From: CAYYYP01 sp964475985
GTDB taxonomy: Bacteria; Bdellovibrionota; UBA1018; CAYHWW01
Reading direction: 5' to 3'
Length of the DNA stretch: 58,787 nt
Assembly (NCBI GenBank): GCA_964475985.1
Contig: CAYYYP010000018.1
Coordinates: 1 to 58,787, forward strand
Below the pieces are notes generated by a model that was not told where the DNA came from, did no database searches, and saw only the letters and a list, made by a program, of their open reading frames with translations. Position 1 is the stretch's first letter. The number at the start of each line of letters is the position of its first letter. Shown piece by piece: positions 1 through 8,240 of the stretch. A program made the translations under genes and the position numbers.

Positions 1-143
1 ATCTAGTACCGGAGTAGTCCGGCGCAAATATAGCTCGACGCCCCATTCCTTCTCTTCTCCACTTCTTTTTCGACCTTACCGATCTCTTAGTCTGTCTCTT
101 CTTAGTAATTGATTCAGATTTTTTCAATTACCTTCAAAGGCGA

Positions 144-614
144 CTAATTTGAGATCGTGTTAGCACTGGAATCTAATTTTTTTATCCAGTAGCTGAGCTT
201 ATTGAGTTTAACTTCGCTGACATGTGCCGCCTCTTGGGTAGTCATTCTATAACCAAAGGGAGTAGTGATGACAGAAAAGGCCGGCTTTTCTTTATAGTCA
301 TTCAGCAGTTTTTCTTCTGCATGTTTTAATCTGCTGAGCCGCTGCTTGAGCGTGCTTATTTCAGAATTAAGGTGCTGTTTATCTGCGGTTTCTACTAATG
401 CTTTTTCCAATGTTAGAAAATACTGGTTCATCGTCTTTTCAAGCTGAATAAATGATTCATCTAAGGCTCTTACGGCACTGGGGTTTTCACCTTTTAATGG
501 CTCAGGCGAAGGCCGGCCTAAACATATAGCAGTCGCAAATCCGAAAAAATAGATGATGAACAAGGATTTACTGAGACTAATGGTTAAATAAACCATTCTT
601 GTGAAACGTCGCAT
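144..614 (-). CDS. Hypothetical exported coiled-coil protein
   Basis: No family recognised. The ATG at 614 is preferred over an in-frame GTG at 632 because GAGGGATCT lies directly upstream of it. The product has 156 residues. A hydrophobic N-terminal stretch (about residues 8-30) looks like a signal peptide or membrane anchor. A charged, heptad-like region (about 50-105) is probably coiled coil. The C-terminal part carries the motif TPFGYRMTTQEAAHVSEVKL. It lies 115 bases downstream of the CarD gene on the same strand and may be co-transcribed. A periplasmic or membrane-anchored location is inferred; no function can be assigned. Confidence 0.6.
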   Translation of the reverse strand: MRRFTRMVYLTISLSKSLFIIYFFGFATAICLGRPSPEPLKGENPSAVRALDESFIQLEKTMNQYFLTLEKALVETADKQHLNSEISTLKQRLSRLKHAEEKLLNDYKEKPAFSVITTPFGYRMTTQEAAHVSEVKLNKLSYWIKKLDSSANTISN

Positions 615-729
615 AGATCCCTCGCCCAGCACCTTTTTAGCAGTTATGGCGTTAGTTCTTTCGGTGTATTCATTTGTTGATACATATATTCAAATGTTAC
701 TGAAGGTACGGTTTCAAATTAACTATCTT

Positions 730-1275
730 TTAGCTATCAACGGCAGTGATTTTCTTTTTTAAGGCCTTTTGAATAGCTGCATCGACATCCTTAGATGGCA
801 TATCTAAAACTTCTGACATTTCTCGAACGAGATTTTTTTGAACTGTTTCAAAAAATTTATTAGCTTCGTGGTTAAGAGACTTTGATTTTTTTAGGAAGAA
901 AAAAAGGTGACCTACGGTTTTAATTAATCCTAATGAACCTTCTCTGCGTAAAGTCTCTTCAAGCCTTTTTTGCTTAATATGCCATTTTTCATTTAACTCG
1001 AAATAGTAATCAGGTTCTGCGAGTAATACCATTGCCTGTTCTGCCTGTTCACGCGTCATCATCGGACGTAGCCCTGCCGACACTGCCTGAGAGACGGGAA
1101 CTAAAATAGCGGGAGTCCCCTTTGATGTAGAAGGTTTGCCGGTGAGGGGGTTTTTAATTGCGCGAATTTCATAAAATGGAATTTCTTCTGCGCCTAGGTG
1201 CTTTGTTTCAATTGCGGTCACCATGCACTTGCCATGGAGTCCATAAAACACGGCATCTCCAATTTTAAATTCCAT
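730..1275 (-). CDS. CarD family transcriptional regulator
   Basis: The product has 181 residues. It begins MEFKIGDAVFYGLHGKCMV, the typical start of the CarD/TRCF RNA-polymerase-interacting domain (about residues 1-65), followed by a helical C-terminal domain (about 75-170). CarD proteins bind the RNA polymerase beta subunit and the upstream edge of the transcription bubble to stabilise open complexes. The ATG at 1275 follows TGAGGGAATAGAA and places the domain at the very N terminus; the frame stays open further upstream but that extension has no family resemblance. A candidate promoter lies in the divergent intergenic region shared with the small basic protein gene. Confidence 0.9.
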   Translation of the reverse strand: MEFKIGDAVFYGLHGKCMVTAIETKHLGAEEIPFYEIRAIKNPLTGKPSTSKGTPAILVPVSQAVSAGLRPMMTREQAEQAMVLLAEPDYYFELNEKWHIKQKRLEETLRREGSLGLIKTVGHLFFFLKKSKSLNHEANKFFETVQKNLVREMSEVLDMPSKDVDAAIQKALKKKITAVDS

Positions 1276-1322
1276 TTCTATTCCCTCACTACCCATGATC
1301 TTAGCATTCGAAAATCTGATCC

Positions 1323-1372
1323 TGAAAGCAAAGGAAGCGAATTCGTATAATTTTTGCGCCAGCTCCAGGCAA
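1323..1372. promoter_or_regulatory. Candidate divergent promoters sharing one -10 region
   Basis: Plus strand: TGAAAG at 1323-1328, 17-base spacer, TATAAT at 1346-1351, pointing to the small basic protein gene. Minus strand: TTGCCT (1372-1367), 17-base spacer, TATACG (1349-1344), pointing to carD. The two -10 elements overlap by four bases, so the promoters would be mutually exclusive. The -35 elements are weak, so this is a motif-level prediction. Confidence 0.35.
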
Positions 1373-1428
1373 AAATGACTAGGCGATGGCAACTCTTTCC
1401 TTTATTCCTAAATCAGGAGAACTAAAAA

Positions 1429-1545
1429 ATGGGAAGAGGCCGTAAACGTACCACCAAAAAAATGATCATGAAAAAAGGCCAAAAGTTGAAGAAGAAACGT
1501 GCAAAAGCCCGACGCGAGGGCAAAAAAACCGTATCTAAAAAGTAA
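1429..1545 (+). CDS. Very basic 38-residue protein
   Basis: ATG at 1429 is preceded by AGGAGA eight bases upstream, a good ribosome binding site, and the frame ends with TAA at 1543-1545. The 38 residues start MGRGRKRTTKKM and hold 14 Lys and 6 Arg against one acidic residue. Such composition suits binding to RNA, DNA or the ribosome, comparable in style to small ribosomal proteins such as THX, but I cannot assign it to that family. It has its own short transcription unit between carD and gpsA: candidate promoter upstream, weak hairpin downstream. Automated callers could miss it because of its length. Confidence 0.7.
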   Translation: MGRGRKRTTKKMIMKKGQKLKKKRAKARREGKKTVSKK

Positions 1546-1572
1546 TCATTAGCTTTTTGACTAAAATATTCC

Positions 1573-1597
1573 AACCGTCACCGGTTACATTTTTATC
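1573..1597 (+). terminator. Weak candidate terminator after the small basic gene
   Basis: AACCG (1573-1577), loop TCAC, CGGTT (1582-1586), followed by a T-rich stretch (ACATTTTTATCCTTT). The stem has only five base pairs, so support is modest. The rest of the interval to 1704 holds nothing I recognise. Confidence 0.3.
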
Positions 1598-1704
1598 CTT
1601 TGGGCAATTTACGCTTCTTGTTTATAAATCCTGTGGACGAATTTAACTACTTTCGGCCGGTGCATGGAATGCAGATAAATGAAAATCATTGGAATAACTT
1701 AATG

Positions 1705-2844
1705 TTAGAGTTGAAAAAGTTTATCGCGAACTAGCTTAAGTTGGGTGATTAAGTTGGCCTTTGCTTGCACTAGATCGGAACTTTCTAAGCCATCTTCCCC
1801 GATTTGAATAAGTGAAGCGAGACTTTCTAACTGGGCGTATCTCGACGCGGAAGTCGGGTCGGATCCCCTCTTTATGTTTTCTAAAGGAGGATTTGACGGT
1901 GAGGTGATCAACGCCATAACTGCACGCAAAGTCCACAATCCTTCAACTGACTGACTGAGAGTTTCTTGAATTTCTGAAACGGTGTGCCCCCGAGCTAAAA
2001 GCCTGCCCGCGCGATAGTTTCTGCTACCTAAACTCGTGGCGGTGGCGAACACGTCGCCGAATCCAGCGAGTCCCCATAATAACTCCACTTCGTCTTGCAG
2101 TTTTAGGTGATGGGAAGTGATTTGCTGTTTTATAAGTTTTAGAATTTCGGCTTGGATGGAACATAGGGCAAATGCAGTAGCATTTTTTCCTACGGCCCAT
2201 TCATCAGCTAAACCCGCCACCAAAGCTAAAATATTTTTTAAAGCTCCTAAATATTCCACACCTAGGATATTTTGATTTTTTTGCACCTGGAAGGCCTTTT
2301 GATGAAGAATTTCCACTCCGGCTTGGCAGACTTCATCGAAGCTAGACGCAACTACTGCCGCCGCCGGCAAGCCCTGCGCAATTTCCATGGCTAAATTCGG
2401 TCCCGACAGCGCGCCAACACGAACGAACCCAAGTTCGTGACGTATGACCTCACTCATGGTTTGCAAAGAGACGGGATCAAAGCCCTTTACCCCATGGATA
2501 ATCAGTTGATCAGTGCGGACAAATCCGCTTAAGTCTTGGCAGAGTTTCCTAACGGCCGTGGATGGAATCGCGATAATTAATGTTTCCGCGTTTTCCACGC
2601 ACCATTTTAAATCATTTGAAACCACCAGGTCTGGGTGCAACTTTAGATCAGGTAAATATCGTGAATTTGTTCGGTTGGATTGCAATGTTTGGGCTTCTAC
2701 CGCTGAGTGGGAATACAGCGAAACGGATGAGCCCCCTTTTTTACACGCAAGGTGGGCTAAGATTGTTCCCCAAGAGCCTGCACCAAATACACAGACTCGT
2801 CTTAGCTTCGGAGCATTAAGTTTCGGCTGGATTAGGGTAGCCAC
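1705..2844 (-). CDS. gpsA: Glycerol-3-phosphate dehydrogenase [NAD(P)+]
   Basis: Reduces dihydroxyacetone phosphate to sn-glycerol 3-phosphate in the cytoplasm, the backbone for phospholipids. The Rossmann motif GAGSWGT is at about residues 21-27. The family block LSGPNLAMEIAQGLPAAAVV, the catalytic lysine in EYLGALKN (Lys203) and the NAD/substrate block GLAGFGDVFATATSLGSRNY follow in order. Length is 379 residues, slightly longer than usual because of a short N-terminal extension. The start is GTG at 2844, preceded by AAGGGGAA. It overlaps the end of the plsB-like gene by 13 bases, so product and consumer of glycerol 3-phosphate are translationally coupled. Confidence 0.95.
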   Translation of the reverse strand: MATLIQPKLNAPKLRRVCVFGAGSWGTILAHLACKKGGSSVSLYSHSAVEAQTLQSNRTNSRYLPDLKLHPDLVVSNDLKWCVENAETLIIAIPSTAVRKLCQDLSGFVRTDQLIIHGVKGFDPVSLQTMSEVIRHELGFVRVGALSGPNLAMEIAQGLPAAAVVASSFDEVCQAGVEILHQKAFQVQKNQNILGVEYLGALKNILALVAGLADEWAVGKNATAFALCSIQAEILKLIKQQITSHHLKLQDEVELLWGLAGFGDVFATATSLGSRNYRAGRLLARGHTVSEIQETLSQSVEGLWTLRAVMALITSPSNPPLENIKRGSDPTSASRYAQLESLASLIQIGEDGLESSDLVQAKANLITQLKLVRDKLFQL

Positions 2845-4511
2845 GCGGTTATTCCCCTTGGCAGCTCTAGCTCAACCATTCGATTGCTGTAGTAATAAAG
2901 TAAATTCCAATCTTCCGTTTGGAGTGTTTCACCCTGAAGTAACGCCAGCGGTTTATTATTATGATAAACTCCAATGTTTCGAAGTGCCGAATCAAGAATG
3001 GCCCGCAAATCTGTCGATCTAAGAGCAGGTTCAAGTAAGAACGCACCATTTTCATGGCCTTTATGAACTGCCGCAAGTAATGGCTCCGCGAACTTGAAAA
3101 ATTTCGTTAGGGGTGTGTGGCTCATTTCCAGAGGTAATTGCAGAAGACGAAATAAATCGTAATCCTCAAATTTTTTCCTTAGATAAGTAAAGTACGCCCA
3201 TGCCATAAAATGGCTGCTTAGAACTACATTGTCCTTTGTGAAGCGCTCCGTAATTCTTTCGGCCAAGTGATGCACATATTCCCGGTCTCGCTTCGGATTC
3301 GCGATAATTTGCCCTCTGGACTTAATAAGACCAAGTGGGTCAATTTCTCGTCCTGCATCGCTATAACTTCTTCCATTGGGATCTACATAATGTCCGAATG
3401 GATCCATCGCTTGACCAAAATTCAGGTAGATTTTTCCACTTTGGCGAAAAAATTTCATGAAATATTTGAAGAGTTTCTTCGGATCATAGGATTCGTCCCT
3501 AAATCTGTGTACGTAGCGGCTGCCTCCGGCATTTTGCAAATGTTCGTGAATCAATGAACTCGCTTCGAGCACAAAATGATAGGAGATTACGCAAGGAATA
3601 AGGAATATTTTTCGTGCGGGGTTTTTAATGTAAGCGGATAGGGCGGTGCTGAGTAAACCGAGTTTCAGGTTGCGCTCAAGCCCTCCGGATCGGGCCCTGC
3701 CTCCGCCAGGAAAAAATAAGGAATGGCAACCATTTGCGATTATAACGGTTGAGTAAGCAAGAAGCGCTTCGCGATAAAGTTTGTGTTTTTTTCGTCGATC
3801 TACTTTGTAGGCGCCTAAACGATTCATAAAATACCCTAGAAAAGGATTTGAGAAGAGATTCAGGCCGGCACCATAAGCGAAGGGCGGCAAACCTAGAGCA
3901 AAAATCGACCAGCCCATGAGCACGGAATCTAAATTGCTAAAATGAGTCGGGACGAGGATGACTGTCCCCTTTTGGGCAAGGCTCTGAAATTCTTGAGTCT
4001 GCCCTTGGATTAGTAAATTTCTGCGCAGGTTTACCTGCCCGACAAAAAGCTCTTGGAAGTTGCGTAACGATGTGGCCTTTAAAAGCCACCAAAATCCCCG
4101 GGGCACCAGCCTTGTGGCTAGAGCGTAGGTTTTAGGATCAAAGTGTCCTGCAATTTCCTCCAAATGATATTCCATCATTTCGTGGGAGAGATTCTTAAAG
4201 ATCGCCTGGGCGGGTAACTGTAAATTATTTCTATTTTTGAGCGTTTGAGAAAACTCAGTAAGCTTATGTAAATCTATTTCGTCTCGAACGGGATCCGCTT
4301 TGGTTTCGAGGCGGTGGGATTCGAAATAAAGTGCCTCAGTGACCAGGTCCTCAAGGTCATTGGTAGAAAGCGCATTTAAGTTTAGTTGGGACTCAGATGA
4401 AGCTTCAAGCAACGCATCTCGGATCACTTGAGATCGGTGTAATGAAATTTGATGCAATGGCGCATTTGCTGGCAACTCTAAAGACGGCGAATTCGGTGAA
4501 ATGAGGGCCAT
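2832..4511 (-). CDS. Glycerol-3-phosphate acyltransferase, PlsB-like
   Basis: Predicted to acylate glycerol 3-phosphate as the first step of phosphatidic acid synthesis. The 559-residue protein has the acyltransferase HX4D box THFSNLDS (His190, Asp195) and block III FFPGGGRARSGG (about 266-277), where the family usually has EGGRSRTG. A hydrophobic segment, ALGLPPFAYGAGLNLFSNP, lies between them. N-terminal (1-170) and C-terminal (330-559) regions are helical, as in PlsB, but it is shorter than E. coli PlsB (about 800 residues). It is the first gene of a two-gene unit with gpsA, which supports glycerol 3-phosphate as substrate. The Glu to Gly change in block III is odd. A lysophosphatidate or other acyltransferase role remains possible. 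Confidence 0.8.
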   Translation of the reverse strand: MALISPNSPSLELPANAPLHQISLHRSQVIRDALLEASSESQLNLNALSTNDLEDLVTEALYFESHRLETKADPVRDEIDLHKLTEFSQTLKNRNNLQLPAQAIFKNLSHEMMEYHLEEIAGHFDPKTYALATRLVPRGFWWLLKATSLRNFQELFVGQVNLRRNLLIQGQTQEFQSLAQKGTVILVPTHFSNLDSVLMGWSIFALGLPPFAYGAGLNLFSNPFLGYFMNRLGAYKVDRRKKHKLYREALLAYSTVIIANGCHSLFFPGGGRARSGGLERNLKLGLLSTALSAYIKNPARKIFLIPCVISYHFVLEASSLIHEHLQNAGGSRYVHRFRDESYDPKKLFKYFMKFFRQSGKIYLNFGQAMDPFGHYVDPNGRSYSDAGREIDPLGLIKSRGQIIANPKRDREYVHHLAERITERFTKDNVVLSSHFMAWAYFTYLRKKFEDYDLFRLLQLPLEMSHTPLTKFFKFAEPLLAAVHKGHENGAFLLEPALRSTDLRAILDSALRNIGVYHNNKPLALLQGETLQTEDWNLLYYYSNRMVELELPRGITAWLP

Positions 4512-4629
4512 GTGGGATATACTCGGAAAAAATTACCTTTAGAGCAATCCTAATTATGCTCTGTGGGTTCATTTTGCCGCCTTGAGCCGAATTGAAAAAG
4601 AGGCAAGAATACTAGGGTGGGGAGTATAA

Positions 4630-6759
4630 ATGAATAAAATTTGGTTTAAAAATTTCTTAAGGGTAGCCTTTTTTGGTACCGTACTTTCCATTGGTTCTCA
4701 GGGCTTATTTTCTGAAGTGGCGGCCCAGGGGCGATCGTCAGATGAGAGAGTTTCCTCAGATCGAACGCGATCGAGAAACCAGGTTACACGGGATATTCGC
4801 CGTCAGGAGCGGGATATCCGGGGGCTAGAAACTCAGATTGAACAGAACGATACCGCAAAAAAAGTTTTAGAGGATGAAAAACGTTTGCTTGCGCGGGAAC
4901 TCACCACCAACCCGCCGGCTAGCACCATCGTCGGCCATGCCTGCGATTTGCCAGTATGCACAACGATCGCTACTCAATGCGCTCGGGAAAACGCGAGCGA
5001 TTGCACGAGAGGTGCTTGTGATTTCGGTCGAGACTGTTTTGCTCTTTACCAATCTTCGGTATGCGGAACCTACGCGAAGAGCGCACGTCACAGCAGTTCG
5101 GTAGGACAGTGTTGGAAAATACAAAAAACTGAACGCATTGCCGCCATTGAGCAGGAACTCCGTGCATTGACGCTTTCCCTTACTACTACCAACGAGCGAC
5201 TCGCGCGCGCACGTGAGCGCTTGGAAGACCTTCGGGAAGATGATGATTCCGATTGTCCTGACGGAACTTGCCAGAACACCAGACAGAATAGCGCGCAAAA
5301 CACGGTGCGCCGAGAAATCTCATTTTTAGACTACATGCCCTATATTCTGGGTGGAGCTAATCTGTTTTTGAATTACCAAAACCAGCGAGACATTAGGGAT
5401 TTAAACTGGGCCACGACTCAAGAGATCACTGGGTTCCAGTTGCAGCAGCAACAAAATTATGCGGCTAACTATCAAAACTATGTTCGCGGCGCGACACTGC
5501 TGGATCAGAGCATTATACCGCCTAATCCAATGGGCGGAACGTTTGGTGCGAACATCAGTGCCGTGGGAGCGAATCCCTACGCTTACCAATATATGAATGC
5601 GGGAGCGGGCGGGAATATTGGTACTTACCCTCAGAATTTGATGATGGGATCAAATGGCTTTAATTTAGGTAATTATGGATCAGTTTTGAATTTGGGCGGT
5701 TTTAGTCCAGCGAATTTAATGACAGGAGTTATGGGAAACGGCGCGGGGCAACCATTTTACGGCCCGTCTGGGGCTAACTATGGCGGCGGGGGAAACATCT
5801 CTCCACTCGCAGCGCTAGCTGGTATTGGGAATATCGGTGGGGCTGGAAACCAGATGGCCCAATTTAATCTAGGAAATTATGGGAACGCTTTGAATGGCGG
5901 CGTTTATGCTCCTCAGGCAGTAGGCCCAAATGGCGCTAATAGTTTTAATCTTGGTAATTTTGGCAATGGGTTAAATATCGGCGCGTTCGGGCCTCAAGCC
6001 CAATTTGCAAATGGATATGCTCCGGGCGGCGCCTTTGGGGGTGCAACGTTTAATCCGAACGGATTCATTGGTAGTCCTTTTGTTGGAAACGGGTCGATGG
6101 TGAATAATTCGCTTCTAGGAGCAAATGCCATGGGCGGCGGTTCGTCGCTGATTGCTGGCTATCCAGGTCCTGGATCGACAGGGTATGCCGGCGGTACAGT
6201 GCCTGGCTCCGTATTTGGTCAGCAAATTCCCGGCGGTCCCATGGGAGTGAATTCCTTTCAAAGTTTAGCTGGGGGCAATAACCCTGCGTTAATGAATTCT
6301 TTTGGCCAAACTTTAGGAGGCTATCAGCAGTCCCTAGCCTATCAACAGCAGCAGTTTAACAGTCAATATATGAGTGGGAACATGGCTGATTTGAATATAA
6401 CCGCACAAAACATAAATTTTTTACGTTCGCGCTATGATCAACTTCTGAGTGTAGCAAATGCGGCCGGAAGTCAGACAAATTTTGGGGCGGCCTCAGGGAA
6501 TTCCTTTGGCCAAACCTACGGAGGCGGCCAAAGTTACAATAATGCTGGGTCAAACTTTTATGCGCCAAGCATTGTTGGCGGTGGCACCCCTCCTGGCTAC
6601 CCAGGAAACTTAGGGGTAAACGGGTACACAAATCCTGGCTATGCTGTTCCTCCCTATAATCCGAATTACAACAACGGCGGTGTGGCTTATAACGGCATCA
6701 CCTGGCAAGGTGGGTTTGGTGGAGCTTTACAATCGGGGAACGTTCGCACAAGTTTCTAG
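4630..6759 (+). CDS. Large secreted Gly/Asn-rich repeat protein with Cys-rich segment
   Basis: Not recognised as a known family. The 709 residues show a signal peptide (about 1-33, ending EVAAQ), a charged coiled-coil-like stretch (about 45-95), a segment with eight cysteines (about 104-165), a second coiled-coil-like stretch (165-205), and two more cysteines in DCPDGTCQN. From about residue 300 to the end it is low-complexity sequence rich in Gly, Asn, Ala, Tyr and Gln, with three copies of FNLGN(Y/F)G near residues 344, 411 and 438. The layout suggests an extracellular structural or surface protein; this is inference. GGGGAG precedes the ATG. The mce gene starts four bases after its stop. 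Confidence 0.75.
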   Translation: MNKIWFKNFLRVAFFGTVLSIGSQGLFSEVAAQGRSSDERVSSDRTRSRNQVTRDIRRQERDIRGLETQIEQNDTAKKVLEDEKRLLARELTTNPPASTIVGHACDLPVCTTIATQCARENASDCTRGACDFGRDCFALYQSSVCGTYAKSARHSSSVGQCWKIQKTERIAAIEQELRALTLSLTTTNERLARARERLEDLREDDDSDCPDGTCQNTRQNSAQNTVRREISFLDYMPYILGGANLFLNYQNQRDIRDLNWATTQEITGFQLQQQQNYAANYQNYVRGATLLDQSIIPPNPMGGTFGANISAVGANPYAYQYMNAGAGGNIGTYPQNLMMGSNGFNLGNYGSVLNLGGFSPANLMTGVMGNGAGQPFYGPSGANYGGGGNISPLAALAGIGNIGGAGNQMAQFNLGNYGNALNGGVYAPQAVGPNGANSFNLGNFGNGLNIGAFGPQAQFANGYAPGGAFGGATFNPNGFIGSPFVGNGSMVNNSLLGANAMGGGSSLIAGYPGPGSTGYAGGTVPGSVFGQQIPGGPMGVNSFQSLAGGNNPALMNSFGQTLGGYQQSLAYQQQQFNSQYMSGNMADLNITAQNINFLRSRYDQLLSVANAAGSQTNFGAASGNSFGQTYGGGQSYNNAGSNFYAPSIVGGGTPPGYPGNLGVNGYTNPGYAVPPYNPNYNNGGVAYNGITWQGGFGGALQSGNVRTSF
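5651..6000 (+). repeat. Protein-level repeats FNLGNYG inside the secreted protein
   Basis: Three imperfect units are visible in translation: FNLGNYGSVLNLGGF, FNLGNYGNALNGGVYAPQ and FNLGNFGNGLNIGAFGPQ. The second and third also share a following Pro-Gln and an (F/P)NG turn. Synonymous codons differ between copies (for example TTTAATTTAGGT against TTTAATCTAGGA), so the repeats are old or selected at protein level rather than a recent DNA duplication. Confidence 0.6.
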
Positions 6760-6763
6760 GATC

Positions 6764-7201
6764 ATGACGTCATCCACCGAAAAGATGAAGTTTCCCAGAC
6801 TCAATCATATTGCCATTGCGGTTAACGACCAGGAAAAACTTCTCCGAGTTTTTGAGCTTTTAGAACTGGCCCATTCGGGCAAAGAGCTAGTGGCAGATCA
6901 GGGAGTCATTACCCATTTCCTTCAGGGCGCCGCCGGTGCCCAGCTTCCACAGATTGAACTGCTGGAGCCTGTTGATACGGAAGGCGTGATTGCAAAATAC
7001 CTAACTAAGCGCGGGCCAGGAATACACCATTTGTGCATTGAGGTATTATCCTGCGAGGAAACGTGCAAAACTTTGTCCGCCGGTGGGATTAGACTCATTT
7101 ATGATGTGCCGCGCAATGGTGCCCACGGTATGAAAATAAATTTTATACATCCGGAGGCAACGGGGGGCATTTTAATCGAGGTGTCTTCGGCGCATACGTA
7201 G
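6764..7201 (+). CDS. mce: Methylmalonyl-CoA epimerase (VOC family)
   Basis: Interconverts (2S)- and (2R)-methylmalonyl-CoA in propionyl-CoA metabolism. The 145-residue product has the paired VOC modules: LNHIAIAV (His15), QIELLEPV (Glu65), GPGIHHLCIEV (His89) and GGILIEV (Glu139), matching the four metal-ligand positions of the family. Other hallmarks are GKELVADQGV and IAKYLTKRGPGIHH. The open frame extends upstream into the preceding gene, but ATG at 6764 (or 6785) fits the family N terminus. No mutase or propionyl-CoA carboxylase gene lies in the window, so partners must be elsewhere. Confidence 0.88.
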   Translation: MTSSTEKMKFPRLNHIAIAVNDQEKLLRVFELLELAHSGKELVADQGVITHFLQGAAGAQLPQIELLEPVDTEGVIAKYLTKRGPGIHHLCIEVLSCEETCKTLSAGGIRLIYDVPRNGAHGMKINFIHPEATGGILIEVSSAHT

Positions 7202-7281
7202 GAATCCATCCGCAAAAATTTACTTCGCGGGCAGGGCCCTAGTTTGTGGAAAGTTGCCGAAAGATGCGGGATAATCATTGT

Positions 7282-8031
7282 ATGGTCCAGACAACTCCCG
7301 TCGTCCGCATTCTGCTCATTATCAACGTCGCTGCGTTTCTTATTCAAATGACGGCCGATACATTTTTCGGAACGCACCTTTTTGAAATATTTGGGTTAGT
7401 CCCTTACCGTTTGTACGAACACTTTGCGGTTTGGCAGCTAGTCACTTACCAGTTCGTGCACGCCGACTTGTTCCATCTTCTTTTCAATATGTTGGTTTTA
7501 TGGATGCTTGGCAGTGAGTTGGAGCTGCAATGGGGTAAAAATTTTTTTACAAAATACTATCTAGTATGTGGAGTCGCCGGCGGAATTTTTTATGCAGTCG
7601 TGCAGTTTTTCTTTAGAGGTTCGCCCACCAGTTTGATTCCTGTCGTCGGTTCCTCGGGTAGCATTTACGGCCTGCTCATCGCCTATGGAATTTTATATTC
7701 CGAGCGGACAATGCTGTTCATGATGATGTTTCCCATGAAGGCAAAACATTTCGTGGGCTTGTTAGTGGGCGTCGAATTATTCACTACTGTATTTAATCCG
7801 CGCTCAGGAATTGCGAATTTGGCGCATCTGGGAGGTATGGCGGCCGGGGTGATTTATTTACGAGGAATTGCGTACCTAAAGAAGAAAAACCATTTGGGAT
7901 CTAAAAAAGAAAAAAATAAAAAAAATCAGGCAAGGCACTTACGATTGATTCCAACGGCTAGTCCGCATGAAGAACAGCCGAAATCCAAGCCCCCTTCTTC
8001 CGGAGCAGGAAATTCACCTACTTTCCACTAG
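7282..8031 (+). CDS. Rhomboid family intramembrane serine protease
   Basis: Cleaves transmembrane substrates within the inner membrane. Six or so hydrophobic segments are visible. Conserved motifs are HLLFN (His65, Asn69), GSSGSIYG with the catalytic Ser (about 125), and AHLGG with the catalytic His (about 182). The C-terminal 60 residues form a Lys-rich cytoplasmic tail containing a run of Lys and Asn. Start choice is uncertain: ATG at 7282 gives MVQTTPVVRILLIINV directly before the first membrane helix; an in-frame ATG at 7264 and GTG at 7246 are alternatives. No substrate can be inferred. Confidence 0.85.
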   Translation: MVQTTPVVRILLIINVAAFLIQMTADTFFGTHLFEIFGLVPYRLYEHFAVWQLVTYQFVHADLFHLLFNMLVLWMLGSELELQWGKNFFTKYYLVCGVAGGIFYAVVQFFFRGSPTSLIPVVGSSGSIYGLLIAYGILYSERTMLFMMMFPMKAKHFVGLLVGVELFTTVFNPRSGIANLAHLGGMAAGVIYLRGIAYLKKKNHLGSKKEKNKKNQARHLRLIPTASPHEEQPKSKPPSSGAGNSPTFH

Positions 8032-8041
8032 GACTTGCCGT

Positions 8042-8236
8042 TTATTGCGCCTGGCGGTGCCCCTTCGATGACCGAACGAATAGAAGCTGACATAAATAAA
8101 TTTTATTTTCTGATCCCATCTTCGGCCAATCGAGATTTACGGAAACCCGAGTTCCGGCACTCTGAACGGCTCCAATTGAGGGAGATCCGACATTAAGCTC
8201 ATTCAGAATGGATCCTGGGTGTTCTGAGGGCTGTAA
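8042..8236 (-). pseudogene. Possible remnant of a coding sequence (PilZ-like flavour)
   Basis: The minus strand is open for 64 codons but has no start codon before an in-frame TGA at 8239-8237. The translation includes GTRVSVNLDWPK and KIYLCQLLFVRSS, which resembles the C-terminal strands of PilZ domains (GTxVxVxxxxP ... GxVVRSS). Without a start codon or ribosome binding site this is at best a decayed gene fragment. The rest of the interval 8032-8307 holds the candidate promoter and palindrome described separately. Confidence 0.2.
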
Positions 8237-8240
8237 TCAG

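Noticed and set aside
9..22. Hairpin CCGGA-GTAG-TCCGG at the window edge
   Set aside because: Only five base pairs with no T run on either strand; positions 1-143 contain nothing else I can identify.
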